From Nitrospira sp. (GTDB lineage: Bacteria; UBA9089; CG2-30-40-21; SBAY01): a stretch of 5,045 nucleotides of DNA. The first letter of the stretch is position 1, and each line of letters opens with the position of its first letter. Where the stretch lies: the NCBI GenBank assembly GCA_005239945.1, contig SBAY01000091.1, positions 1 to 5,045 of the forward strand, given 5' to 3'. Below, piece after piece: positions 1 through 4,910 of this stretch. Made by a program: the position numbers and the translations under genes. The notes under the pieces are model-generated. The model had not been told where the DNA came from, did not search any database, and worked only from the letters and a program-made list of their open reading frames with translations.

Positions 1-2
1 AG

Positions 3-167
3 AAGGTTTTAAAGACATACCTTGGTGTGGCTAAAGCGATAAACCTCCTTTTCCAACCGTTAGGTTGGGATTTGGTTGCGGCTCTGCTGCGCTGTGAAAT
101 CTGTGGATATAATTTCTTAATATTATCAAGGAAAAATGAATATGACTTACTACCCAGTATGTCTTGA
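3..167 (+). CDS. C-terminal end of an unidentified upstream gene (partial)
   Basis: A reading frame is open from the left edge to a TGA at 165-167, giving 54 codons with no start in view. The residues look like real protein, including LGVAKAINLLFQPLGWDL and then LLRCEICGYNFLILSRK. Hydrophobic strands ending in an R/K shortly before the stop are reminiscent of the last strands of class I SAM-dependent methyltransferases, but that is only an impression and I do not assign a function. Two cysteines sit three residues apart (CEIC). The frame overlaps the start of the siroheme gene by about 26-32 nt in another frame, which is compatible with translational coupling in an operon. The alternative is a chance open frame in non-coding DNA. 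The GC-richer, codon-like composition compared with the true intergenic stretches here argues mildly for coding. Confidence 0.5.
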   Translation, partial: KVLKTYLGVAKAINLLFQPLGWDLVAALLRCEICGYNFLILSRKNEYDLLPSMS

Positions 168-651
168 TATAAAGGATAAACGATGTGTGGTTGTAGGAGG
201 AGGAAAGGTAGCCTTTCGTAAAGTTGAATCATTACTTGAGGCAGGTGCCAGGGTTATTGTCATCAGCCCAAAGATGAACACTTCCCTTCAAAAATTAATT
301 AACAAAAATAAAATAACTTATTTACCACAAGAATACAAATCTGGTGATATAAAGAAAGGAATATTTTTAGTGATTGCGGCCACTGATGATTCGCAACTTA
401 ACGCTAAGATTGCTGATGATGCTAAAAGGTTAAATTTGTTAATAAATGTGGTTGATGCGCCAAAATTATGTAACTTTATTCTTCCGGCTACCTTAAGAAG
501 AGGTAGTTTAACCATTAGCGTTTCTACAAGTGGTAAAAGTCCTGCATTAGCCAAAAAAATCAAGGAAGACCTGCAAAATATCTATGGCACGGAATATGAG
601 GATTTAGTGAATTCATTGGGTAAGTTAAGAACAATGAATAAAAAAGCTTAA
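142..651 (+). CDS. Precorrin-2 dehydrogenase / sirohydrochlorin ferrochelatase-type protein (siroheme synthase N-terminal domain)
   Basis: This cytoplasmic enzyme family (CysG N-terminal domain, Met8p, SirC) oxidises precorrin-2 to sirohydrochlorin with NAD+, and some members also insert iron to make siroheme. The protein opens with the typical YYPVCLDIKDKRCVVVGGG, in which strand and GGG form a Rossmann NAD-binding turn, followed by A..K. Further on are the AATDD segment and NVVDAPKLCNFILPA, which holds the conserved Asp of the family (aligned by eye), and then STSGKSPALAKKIKEDL. The length, about 169 aa, is in the range of stand-alone members but short next to ~200-aa SirC, so the C-terminal dimerisation part is abbreviated. 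The uroporphyrinogen methyltransferase half of CysG is absent. ATG codons occur at 136 and 142. I prefer 142 because AAGGA at 128-132 is 9 nt upstream of it but only 3 nt from 136. The next gene, ccsA-like, fits a haem/tetrapyrrole cluster. Whether it also chelates iron cannot be told from sequence. Confidence 0.9.
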   Translation: MTYYPVCLDIKDKRCVVVGGGKVAFRKVESLLEAGARVIVISPKMNTSLQKLINKNKITYLPQEYKSGDIKKGIFLVIAATDDSQLNAKIADDAKRLNLLINVVDAPKLCNFILPATLRRGSLTISVSTSGKSPALAKKIKEDLQNIYGTEYEDLVNSLGKLRTMNKKA

Positions 652-697
652 AGTTAAGAATAGAGTTTTGCGAAATGAGAAATATAAGGAAAGATGT

Positions 698-773
698 GCC
701 ACAAAGACACAAAGACACTAAATTTCACAAAAGGAAATTTTATTGAAATTTAGTGCCTTTGTGTCTTTGTGGC
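698..773. repeat. Imperfect palindrome, 30-nt arms, CCACAAAGACAC family
   Basis: The left arm 698-727 (starts GCCACAAAGACAC) and right arm 744-773 (ends GTGTCTTTGTGGC) are complementary at 29 of 30 positions around a 16-nt loop. It fills most of the gap between the siroheme gene and the ccsA-like gene. It ends 9 nt before the ccsA ribosome binding site at 783-788. In RNA it would fold into a very stable hairpin directly before that site. It lacks the U-tract of a classical terminator. From memory, similar CCACAAAGACAC-type palindromes occur dispersed in environmental bacterial genomes; I could not check this here. Confidence 0.9.
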
Positions 774-794
774 TAAAAGGAAAAGGAGATATTG

Positions 795-1610
795 ATGTTC
801 AATTTAGTATATTTTAACTTTGCCGTTAGTTTATATGCCATTTCAGCCATTCTTTATCTTGTTTTCCTCTGGTCAAAAAAAGAAAGGTGGAGTAATTATG
901 GATACGGTCTGACCATTTTAAGCCTAACTATTCATACTTTAAGTATAGTTATTAGGGGATTCGAAGCTAATCACTTACCAATGTCAGGGATGTTTGAAAC
1001 CCTTATCTTTTTTGGTTGGATGGTAAGTATTATCTTTTGTTTTATCGAATATCGTTATAAATTAAAGATATTAGGGGTATTTGTTATTCCAATTATCTTT
1101 TTTATCCTTGTTTGTGGATACTTTTTACCCAGAGAAATCACACCGTTAGTGCCGGCATTACAAAGTTACTGGCTGGGTATTCATGTTAGTTTGAGTATAT
1201 TTAGTTATGGGGCATTTGCCTGTGCCTTTAATTTTGGTTTAATGTTCATCATTCAGGATAAGGCATTAAGACTAAAAAAACAAGATGCTTATTTACGACT
1301 TCCTTCTTTAGATATTCTTGACAATTTAAGTTATAAATCTATTTCTATAGGGTTTCCGGCTTTAACCACAGGTATAATTACTGGTGCTATCTGGGCAAAT
1401 TCTGCCTGGGGTTCATACTGGACCTGGGACCCAAAGGAAACATGGTCTTTAATTACCTGGTTTATCTATGCGGCTTACCTGCATGCCAGGTTCATACGCG
1501 GCTGGCGAGGTAAAAAAACCGCCTATTTAACTATAATTGGTTTTGGATGTATGTTATTTACCTTTCTTGGGGTAAATTTGTTGTTACCGGGATTGCATAG
1601 TTATAAATAG
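795..1610 (+). CDS. CcsA/ResC/HemX-type cytochrome c assembly protein (WWD family)
   Basis: This is a polytopic inner-membrane protein of the cytochrome c assembly family. In System II the CcsA/ResC subunit works with CcsB/ResB to move haem across the membrane and attach it to apocytochrome c. The 271-aa chain is almost entirely hydrophobic helices. It carries the WWD signature WGSYWTWDPKETW at residues 205-217, between helices, and candidate haem-ligand histidines at H60 (HLPMSGMFET), H130 (GIHVSLSIFSYGAF) and H230 (YLHARFIRGWRG). The length suits the short CcsA/HemX form rather than a fused CcsBA. The start is ATG 795, with AAGGAG at 783-788 spaced 6 nt; an in-frame TTG at 792 is too close to that site. 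Close HemX homologues, linked to glutamyl-tRNA reductase, share the motif. Location beside a siroheme gene is typical of haem clusters where hemA follows, but hemA is not here and no ccsB is in view. Confidence 0.9.
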   Translation: MFNLVYFNFAVSLYAISAILYLVFLWSKKERWSNYGYGLTILSLTIHTLSIVIRGFEANHLPMSGMFETLIFFGWMVSIIFCFIEYRYKLKILGVFVIPIIFFILVCGYFLPREITPLVPALQSYWLGIHVSLSIFSYGAFACAFNFGLMFIIQDKALRLKKQDAYLRLPSLDILDNLSYKSISIGFPALTTGIITGAIWANSAWGSYWTWDPKETWSLITWFIYAAYLHARFIRGWRGKKTAYLTIIGFGCMLFTFLGVNLLLPGLHSYK

Positions 1611-1619
1611 TCAGACAAG

Positions 1620-1637
1620 TCAAACTGGTCAAACTGG
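1620..1637 (+). repeat. Short tandem repeat, two 9-nt units
   Basis: TCAAACTGG occurs twice head to tail (1620-1628 and 1629-1637), with a partial third unit (TCT) after it. It lies in the 45-nt gap between the ccsA-like gene and the FlgM-like gene. Flanking AGAC at 1613-1616 and GTCT at 1637-1640 are complementary, so a weak hairpin is possible. Function is unknown. It may be replication slippage. Confidence 0.7.
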
Positions 1638-1655
1638 TCTAAGAGAGAAAATAAA

Positions 1656-2030
1656 ATGGTAGATATTTTTAAATTAAATGATGTCATAAAAACACAAGAA
1701 GCTATTCAGAAAGAACCCGATATTCTCAAACGAAGACCTGCGCCTGAATTCTCTTTTGAAGAAGCAATCAAACATCCAAAGGAATTTGCTGCTTCTCCAG
1801 GAGAAGAATTTGTTGTCTGTAAAGGGGAAGACAAACTTACCTTATCGCAGGAAGGTAGAACTGCCTACGAAATAACTAAACTTATCCTTGGGGTATTAAA
1901 AACTCCAGATATAAGGGAAGATAAGGTGAACTCAGCCAAAGAATTATTACAGGAAGGTCGTCTTTTATCACGCCGGGGTATAGTGGGCATAGTTGCAGAC
2001 AGGATAATAAAATTAAAAATTATGAATTAA
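1656..2030 (+). CDS. Small protein with FlgM-like C-terminal half (possible anti-sigma-28 factor)
   Basis: The chain is 124 aa, hydrophilic, with no signal peptide or membrane helix. Residues 59-118 match the FlgM pattern by eye. They run DKLTLSQEGRTA (FlgM: D.v.LS.eA), a helical stretch, TPDIREDKVNSAKELLQEG (FlgM: PDVR.EKV..L...I..G), and end in VADRIIK (FlgM: vA.kll). FlgM holds the flagellar sigma factor FliA inactive until the hook is finished. Against the call, the first ~55 residues do not resemble FlgM, the usual tyrosine after the G is missing, and no flagellar gene is in view. A related regulator or unrelated helical protein is possible. The gene lies 45 nt after the ccsA-like gene with only a weak AGAG-type ribosome binding site at 1641-1647. 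Its last codons (KLKIMN and stop) lie inside the left arm of the palindrome at 2011-2076, so the native C-terminus may have been replaced. Confidence 0.55.
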   Translation: MVDIFKLNDVIKTQEAIQKEPDILKRRPAPEFSFEEAIKHPKEFAASPGEEFVVCKGEDKLTLSQEGRTAYEITKLILGVLKTPDIREDKVNSAKELLQEGRLLSRRGIVGIVADRIIKLKIMN

Positions 2031-2076
2031 AAATCAAGGAAAATAATTCTTGATTTTCAATTCATAATTTTTAATT
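2011..2076. repeat. AT-rich palindrome between convergent genes, probable bidirectional terminator
   Basis: Arms 2011-2038 and 2049-2076 are complementary at 27 of 28 positions around a 10-nt loop. The element contains the stop codon of the + strand FlgM-like gene (2028-2030) and two bases of the stop of the - strand HD-GYP gene (2075-2077), and fills the whole 44-nt space between them. A second family member lies at about 3925-4001 and shares the same core and loop (CAAGGAAA...AATTCTT). It can act as a bidirectional transcription end through its stem and internal T-tract, although the stem is AT-rich, unlike textbook terminators. Confidence 0.9.
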
Positions 2077-3280
2077 ACTCTATTTCCTTCTTTTTCCTTG
2101 CCTGGATGAACATTTCAACGATATTAGGGTCATGTTGAAGTCCTGCATTTTTTACTAATTCAGCTATTGCCTGCTCTTCAGTCATCGCAGGACGATAGGA
2201 TCTGGTAGAGGTCATAGCATCAAAGGCATCGGCTACAGCAATTATTCTGGCTATTAACGGAATATCCTCTCCTACTAATCCATCAGGATAGCCTTTACCA
2301 TCATATCTTTCATGATGATGTTTGATTCCAGGAATAAGCTTTTTTATATCTTCTTTTGGCACCAGTAATCGTGCTTGTTGAACAGCTACCAATGTCTCTT
2401 TTATATTCTCTACCGGCTGAAGAATACTCACTCCTTTTAGAGGATGTGCCTTCATTATTTTCCATTCTTCATCATCCAACTTACCGGGTTTATCTAAAAT
2501 AGACTCAGAGACACCAATCTTACCCAAATCATGTAATCTCGCCGATAATTCAAGTATATTTTTATCCTGCTCGGCCATATTTAGTGCCTTAGCAATATCT
2601 AAGGCATACTCAGTTACCCGTTCAGAATGCCCTTCTGTATAAGAGTCTTTGGCATCGATAGCCGAGGAAAGAGAACTTACCGTAGTAATAAATAAATCCT
2701 GGAGTTGGCAAAAGAATCGGGCATTTTGGAGTGTAGTGGCAATTAAGGTAGCCAATGAATAGAGAAGTTTTGCATCCGGGGTATAAAAAGGCTCTCCTGA
2801 AAGTTTATCCCCTAAGGTTATTATACCTACCGGCTCATCCTTACATTTCATAGGAATACATAAGATATTATCAATACCTAAGATATGTTCATGAATTTCT
2901 TTTGAGGTCTGTATATGACTCTGAATGATATATTTTCCTTCTCTTATAGCCTGACCTGATATACCTTCTTCTGCCTTAAATTCATTCCTGAATTTATTTA
3001 ATTTTTCAGGGTCAAAACCTATAGCCGCTCTAATTTTTAGTTTAAAGTCTTCATCATCGAATAACATTAAATAGCCATATTTAACCTCTAATATATTCAT
3101 TGTCTTAGTCAAGACTTCAATTGGCAATCTATCCACATTCAGTATTGTTCCTATGCTCATAGATATATCATACACTAATGCCAATTCTTCATACACCAGT
3201 GATAACTCTTGCGTCATTTCCTGCAATTCTTTTTCTAAATCTTCGATTTTTGAAACCAGGGTTTCTTTTTTGGCAGGCAT
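2075..3280 (-). CDS. GAF and HD-GYP domain signalling protein, probable cyclic-di-GMP phosphodiesterase
   Basis: HD-GYP proteins hydrolyse cyclic di-GMP at a di- or tri-metal centre and so lower the signal that favours sessile life. Domain order in the 401-aa protein is: N-terminal coiled coil, ~5-38, rich in E/L; GAF-type sensor domain, ~38-190; HD-GYP domain, ~200-395. The catalytic residues are present: GHSERV (H218), the HD pair H250-D251 followed by LGK, HP at 279-280, HHERYDGKGYPDG (HHE at 322-324, GYP at 330-332), ADAFDAMTS (D351) and SYRP. There is no signal peptide or membrane span, so it is cytoplasmic and probably senses a small ligand through GAF. The ATG has AAAAGGAG about 6 nt upstream. 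Between HP (279) and HHE (322) there are roughly 18 more residues than in the usual family spacing. The pilin gene lies 119 nt upstream on the same strand; no separate promoter was convincing in the gap, so co-transcription is possible. Confidence 0.92.
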   Translation of the reverse strand: MPAKKETLVSKIEDLEKELQEMTQELSLVYEELALVYDISMSIGTILNVDRLPIEVLTKTMNILEVKYGYLMLFDDEDFKLKIRAAIGFDPEKLNKFRNEFKAEEGISGQAIREGKYIIQSHIQTSKEIHEHILGIDNILCIPMKCKDEPVGIITLGDKLSGEPFYTPDAKLLYSLATLIATTLQNARFFCQLQDLFITTVSSLSSAIDAKDSYTEGHSERVTEYALDIAKALNMAEQDKNILELSARLHDLGKIGVSESILDKPGKLDDEEWKIMKAHPLKGVSILQPVENIKETLVAVQQARLLVPKEDIKKLIPGIKHHHERYDGKGYPDGLVGEDIPLIARIIAVADAFDAMTSTRSYRPAMTEEQAIAELVKNAGLQHDPNIVEMFIQARKKKEIE

Positions 3281-3300
3281 TTTTAACTCCTTTTACCACG

Positions 3301-3402
3301 AAGAAATAGGTAAGAAGCAAGGAAGGGAAGAAGCAAAAAAGGAAAGAAGGACTTCATCTCTACCTTCAGCCTTCAGCCTTCCTACCTTCCCCCTCTTCCT
3401 TA
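3301..3402. repeat. Purine/pyrimidine-asymmetric palindromic repeat, divergent copy
   Basis: The gap between the pilin and HD-GYP genes is filled by a purine-rich left half (AAGAAGCAAGGAAGGGAAGA) and a pyrimidine-rich right half with CCTTCAGCCTTCAGCC. The 19 nt at 3361-3379 are the exact reverse complement of 4710-4728 in the copy at 4695-4794, so this belongs to the same family in opposite orientation. The pairing of its own arms is looser than in the other copies. Its right end touches the pilin stop codon (3400-3402). Boundaries are approximate. Confidence 0.65.
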
Positions 3403-3906
3403 TTCATTCGCTTCATGTCCATAACAGGAATAATATATCTTTTCCCGACTATCTTTCACCAGACAATTAATTCTAATTTCACCGGTAGTTGAAGAATAAA
3501 TCCATCCCCCTACTCGTGGCTGAGTCGCTATTATAGCGGTAGTCATGAAATTTTTTCCCGTATCAATTACTGTTACACTATTTGAATTTGATGGGCTACC
3601 GTCTTCTAAATTTGCTTTTAGTTTTGCCTTTGGAATTTTCGACATATAACTCGGTACAAAAGCAGGTACTTGCTGCCCTCCAATAATATCCGCTTGATTA
3701 TCAAAATTCAGCGGATAAATTCCAGCATTAGTAGAATAGTAATTATTAATCGCTACCCTTAGATTAAATAAATGGTCCTTTGTTTTTGCTTCAGATGCCC
3801 GTGTAAGCATCTGAGGTACTTTTACCGCTGCGATTATCATCAAAATGGCTATTATAGTTATGACAACTAATAGCTCAACCAATGTAAATCCTTTTTTATT
3901 TAACAT
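3400..3906 (-). CDS. Type IV pilin / type II secretion pseudopilin-like protein (GspG/PilA-like)
   Basis: This is a prepilin-type protein that would be cleaved and N-methylated by prepilin peptidase and assembled into a pilus or a T2SS pseudopilus. The short leader MLNKKG is followed by the class III cleavage motif G|FTLVELLVV, with cleavage after G6 and the invariant Glu at +5 (E11). A hydrophobic helix spans ~7-27 and continues into an amphipathic helix. A LRVAINNYYSTNAGIYP segment resembles the GspG/PilA core. The C-terminus has GGWIYSSTTGEIRINC and two cysteines (C148, C161) that could form the terminal disulfide loop seen in many pilins. At 168 aa it is of normal length. The ATG has an excellent ribosome binding site (AAGGGGGTGA) 4-5 nt upstream. 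No assembly genes (PilB/C/D) are in view, so pilus and secretion roles cannot be separated; many such orphan pilins occur in environmental genomes. Confidence 0.9.
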   Translation of the reverse strand: MLNKKGFTLVELLVVITIIAILMIIAAVKVPQMLTRASEAKTKDHLFNLRVAINNYYSTNAGIYPLNFDNQADIIGGQQVPAFVPSYMSKIPKAKLKANLEDGSPSNSNSVTVIDTGKNFMTTAIIATQPRVGGWIYSSTTGEIRINCLVKDSREKIYYSCYGHEANE

Positions 3907-3924
3907 GGTTTCACCCCCTTTTTT

Positions 3925-4001
3925 AATTAAAAATTATGAATTATGAATTAAAATTCAAGGAAATAATTCTTAATTCTTGATTTTTAATTCATAATTTTAT
4001 T
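3925..4001. repeat. AT-rich palindrome, second member, in the pilin leader
   Basis: Core arms 3939-3959 and 3976-3996 match at 20 of 21 positions around a 16-nt loop. Compared with the copy at 2011-2076 it has a 7-nt duplication in the left arm (ATGAATT twice) and one near the loop (AATTCTT twice), but the same core sequence. It lies between the pilin start and the pilin's candidate promoter, so it would be the 5' leader of that mRNA. Outer limits are approximate. Confidence 0.85.
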
Positions 4002-4032
4002 ATAAGATACCATATATTTAATAAAAAGTCAA
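3999..4032 (-). promoter_or_regulatory. Candidate sigma70 promoter for the pilin gene
   Basis: On the - strand, TTGACT (4027-4032) and TATCTT (4004-4009) are separated by 17 nt. A better -10 hexamer, TATAAT, overlaps at 3999-4004 but is 22 nt from the -35 box. The predicted start is near 3992-3997, at the edge of the palindrome. The match is good on the -35 side and moderate on the -10 side. Confidence 0.5.
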
Positions 4033-4034
4033 GG

Positions 4035-4058
4035 AAAATTTTTATGGTTAAAAATTTT
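4035..4058 (-). terminator. AT-only hairpin directly after tRNA-Leu, possible weak terminator
   Basis: Arms 4035-4044 (AAAATTTTTA) and 4049-4058 are perfectly complementary around a 4-nt loop. The hairpin abuts the encoded CCA end of the tRNA. It has only A/T pairs and is followed on the - strand by a single C-rich step rather than a long U-tract, so termination would be weak. It may instead mark the tRNA 3' trailer. Confidence 0.35.
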
Positions 4059-4143
4059 TGGTGCCGGGAGCGGGATTTGAACCCGCACAGGTTACCCCAT
4101 ACGCCCCTCAAACGTACGTGTCTGCCAATTCCACCATCCCGGC
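4059..4143 (-). tRNA. tRNA-Leu(GAG)
   Basis: Read on the - strand this folds as an 85-nt class II tRNA. The acceptor stem is GCCGGGA/TCCCGGC, discriminator A is followed by an encoded CCA (4059-4061), and the D-arm is leucine-like (GTGGAATTGGCAGACAC). The anticodon stem is TACGT/GCGTA with loop TTGAGGG, and the anticodon GAG is at 4107-4109. The variable arm is 13 nt, and the T-arm is GCGGG-TTCAAAT-CCCGC. The long variable arm and D-arm separate it from class I tRNAs. GAG reads CUC/CUU leucine codons. No promoter stands out immediately upstream; it may be cleaved from a transcript running through the 138-aa gene. Confidence 0.95.
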
Positions 4144-4149
4144 ATATTT

Positions 4150-4255
4150 AGGCTAAAAGTAGATAGACTAAAAGCTAAAGGTAGGAAGGGAAATTAGCCT
4201 TTTTACCATCAGCCTTCAACCTTCTTCTCTTCCTACTTTCAGCCTTCCTTTCTAA
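4150..4255. repeat. Purine/pyrimidine-asymmetric palindromic repeat, left copy
   Basis: The left half is purine-rich (AGATAGACTAAAAGCTAAAG) and the right half pyrimidine-rich (TTCAGCCTTCC near 4239-4249), joined by a central AATTAGCCTTTTTACC. It aligns along its whole length, with small indels and scattered substitutions, to the copy at 4695-4794. Its right end (TCTAA, 4251-4255) includes the TAG stop of the unrecognised gene. It separates that gene from tRNA-Leu. Confidence 0.8.
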
Positions 4256-4668
4256 TAATAAATATATATCTCCAGGTCAGATTTTGTTTCCCGATGCAGT
4301 TGGCGGAAATCACGGTCAATATTTAATTCAGTGGTATAAATAAGAATAAGTTTGTTCCTGTTTCCTTCTTTTATCTTCGAAATCAACGAAGTAGGATACT
4401 TAAATACCGGTTGTTCTTCTAAAGGTAAATCATCATTTACCAGCCGAAATCCTGGGATTAATCTACCCATACTTTTTATAGATTCCTCTTTTACTTCCCT
4501 GATTAAATAAGCCCTTTCTTTTCGGTCAAAATATACATTTGATTTGATTAATACCTTTTTATTGACAAGTTCATTCTGAAGAATCTGTAAATTATCCTTC
4601 CTTAATTTTATTAAATGCTCTAACTCGGGACTTCTTGGTGCAGACCTGTTATCAAATTGATAAACCAC
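4252..4668 (-). CDS. Unrecognised 138-aa protein flanked by two palindromic repeats
   Basis: I do not recognise this family. The protein is soluble-looking, charged and without signal peptide or membrane helix. There is a helical charged stretch at ~14-38 (ELEHLIKLRKDNLQILQNEL). A K/R/E-rich middle at ~36-66 follows. A motif-like MGRLIPGFRLVNDDLPLEEQP lies at ~67-87, and a C-terminal strand pattern at ~105-138 (KLILIYTTELNIDRDF, ending in EIYIYY). It starts with GTG at 4666-4668. The strong AGGAAGGAGAT ribosome binding site 7-8 nt upstream supports both this start and translation. A perfect-consensus promoter lies at 4799-4827, so the mRNA would carry a ~120-nt leader consisting largely of the repeat copy at 4695-4794. 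The stop lies within the end of the other copy. tRNA-Leu follows on the same strand. Base use is like its neighbours. Confidence 0.8.
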   Translation of the reverse strand: MVYQFDNRSAPRSPELEHLIKLRKDNLQILQNELVNKKVLIKSNVYFDRKERAYLIREVKEESIKSMGRLIPGFRLVNDDLPLEEQPVFKYPTSLISKIKEGNRNKLILIYTTELNIDRDFRQLHRETKSDLEIYIYY

Positions 4669-4694
4669 TTCTGTTATCTCCTTCCTTAAACTAT

Positions 4695-4794
4695 AGACTG
4701 AAGGTAGATAGGCTGAAGGCTGAAGGTAGGAAGAAGGATTAGCCTTTTACCTTCAGTCTTCTTCCCTTCCTCACCTTCAGCCTTCCTATTCTAA
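4695..4794. repeat. Purine/pyrimidine-asymmetric palindromic repeat, right copy
   Basis: The left half has AGGCTGAAGGCTGAAGGTAG and the right half CACCTTCAGCCTTCC, with centre GATTAGCCTTTTACC. The halves pair imperfectly into a long hairpin. It has the same orientation as the copy at 4150-4255. It starts 27 nt before the GTG of the 138-aa gene and ends within a few bases of the predicted start of transcription from the leftward promoter. Confidence 0.85.
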
Positions 4795-4798
4795 AGAA

Positions 4799-4827
4799 AT
4801 TATACCTTAAAAAACCTATTATGTCAA
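4799..4827 (-). promoter_or_regulatory. Perfect-consensus sigma70 promoter reading leftward
   Basis: On the - strand TTGACA (4822-4827) and TATAAT (4799-4804) are separated by exactly 17 nt, matching both consensus hexamers at all 12 positions. The predicted start is near 4792. It would drive the 138-aa gene and perhaps tRNA-Leu, through the palindrome at 4695-4794. Confidence 0.8.
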
Positions 4828-4856
4828 CATTTTTTTATTCGAGCAAAAAATTATGG

Positions 4857-4885
4857 TTGCAACTTAAGAATTTATATGGTATAAT
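4857..4885 (+). promoter_or_regulatory. Strong sigma70 promoter reading rightward
   Basis: TTGCAA (4857-4862) and TATAAT (4880-4885) are spaced by 17 nt. The predicted start is near 4892, so the leader before the ATG at 4911 is about 19 nt and includes the ribosome binding site. It is back to back with the leftward promoter, about 29 nt apart. Confidence 0.75.
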
Positions 4886-4910
4886 ATAATTGAAAGGAAG
4901 GTGATTTAAA

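Noticed and set aside
53..68. CCAACC-GTTA-GGTTGG hairpin as a terminator
   Set aside because: Only six base pairs, no following T-tract, and it lies within the probable upstream coding frame.
108..113. TATAAT as a -10 box for the siroheme gene
   Set aside because: No acceptable -35 box at 16-18 nt, and it falls inside the open frame that runs from the left edge.
318..563. 81-codon open frame on the - strand
   Set aside because: It lies wholly antisense inside the siroheme-type gene, which has clear family motifs, and its own translation shows no motif or ribosome binding site.
3153..3470. 105-codon open frame on the + strand
   Set aside because: It is antisense to the starts of HD-GYP and the end of the pilin and crosses the low-complexity repeat; its product is serine- and charge-rich repeat translation.
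4144..4200. Dedicated promoter for tRNA-Leu
   Set aside because: TATCTA-like and TAAATA-like hexamers occur on the - strand but without a credible -35 box at the right distance.
3301..4794. Repeated motifs as a CRISPR array
   Set aside because: Copies are far apart, palindromic along their length and separated by genes, with no regular short spacers.
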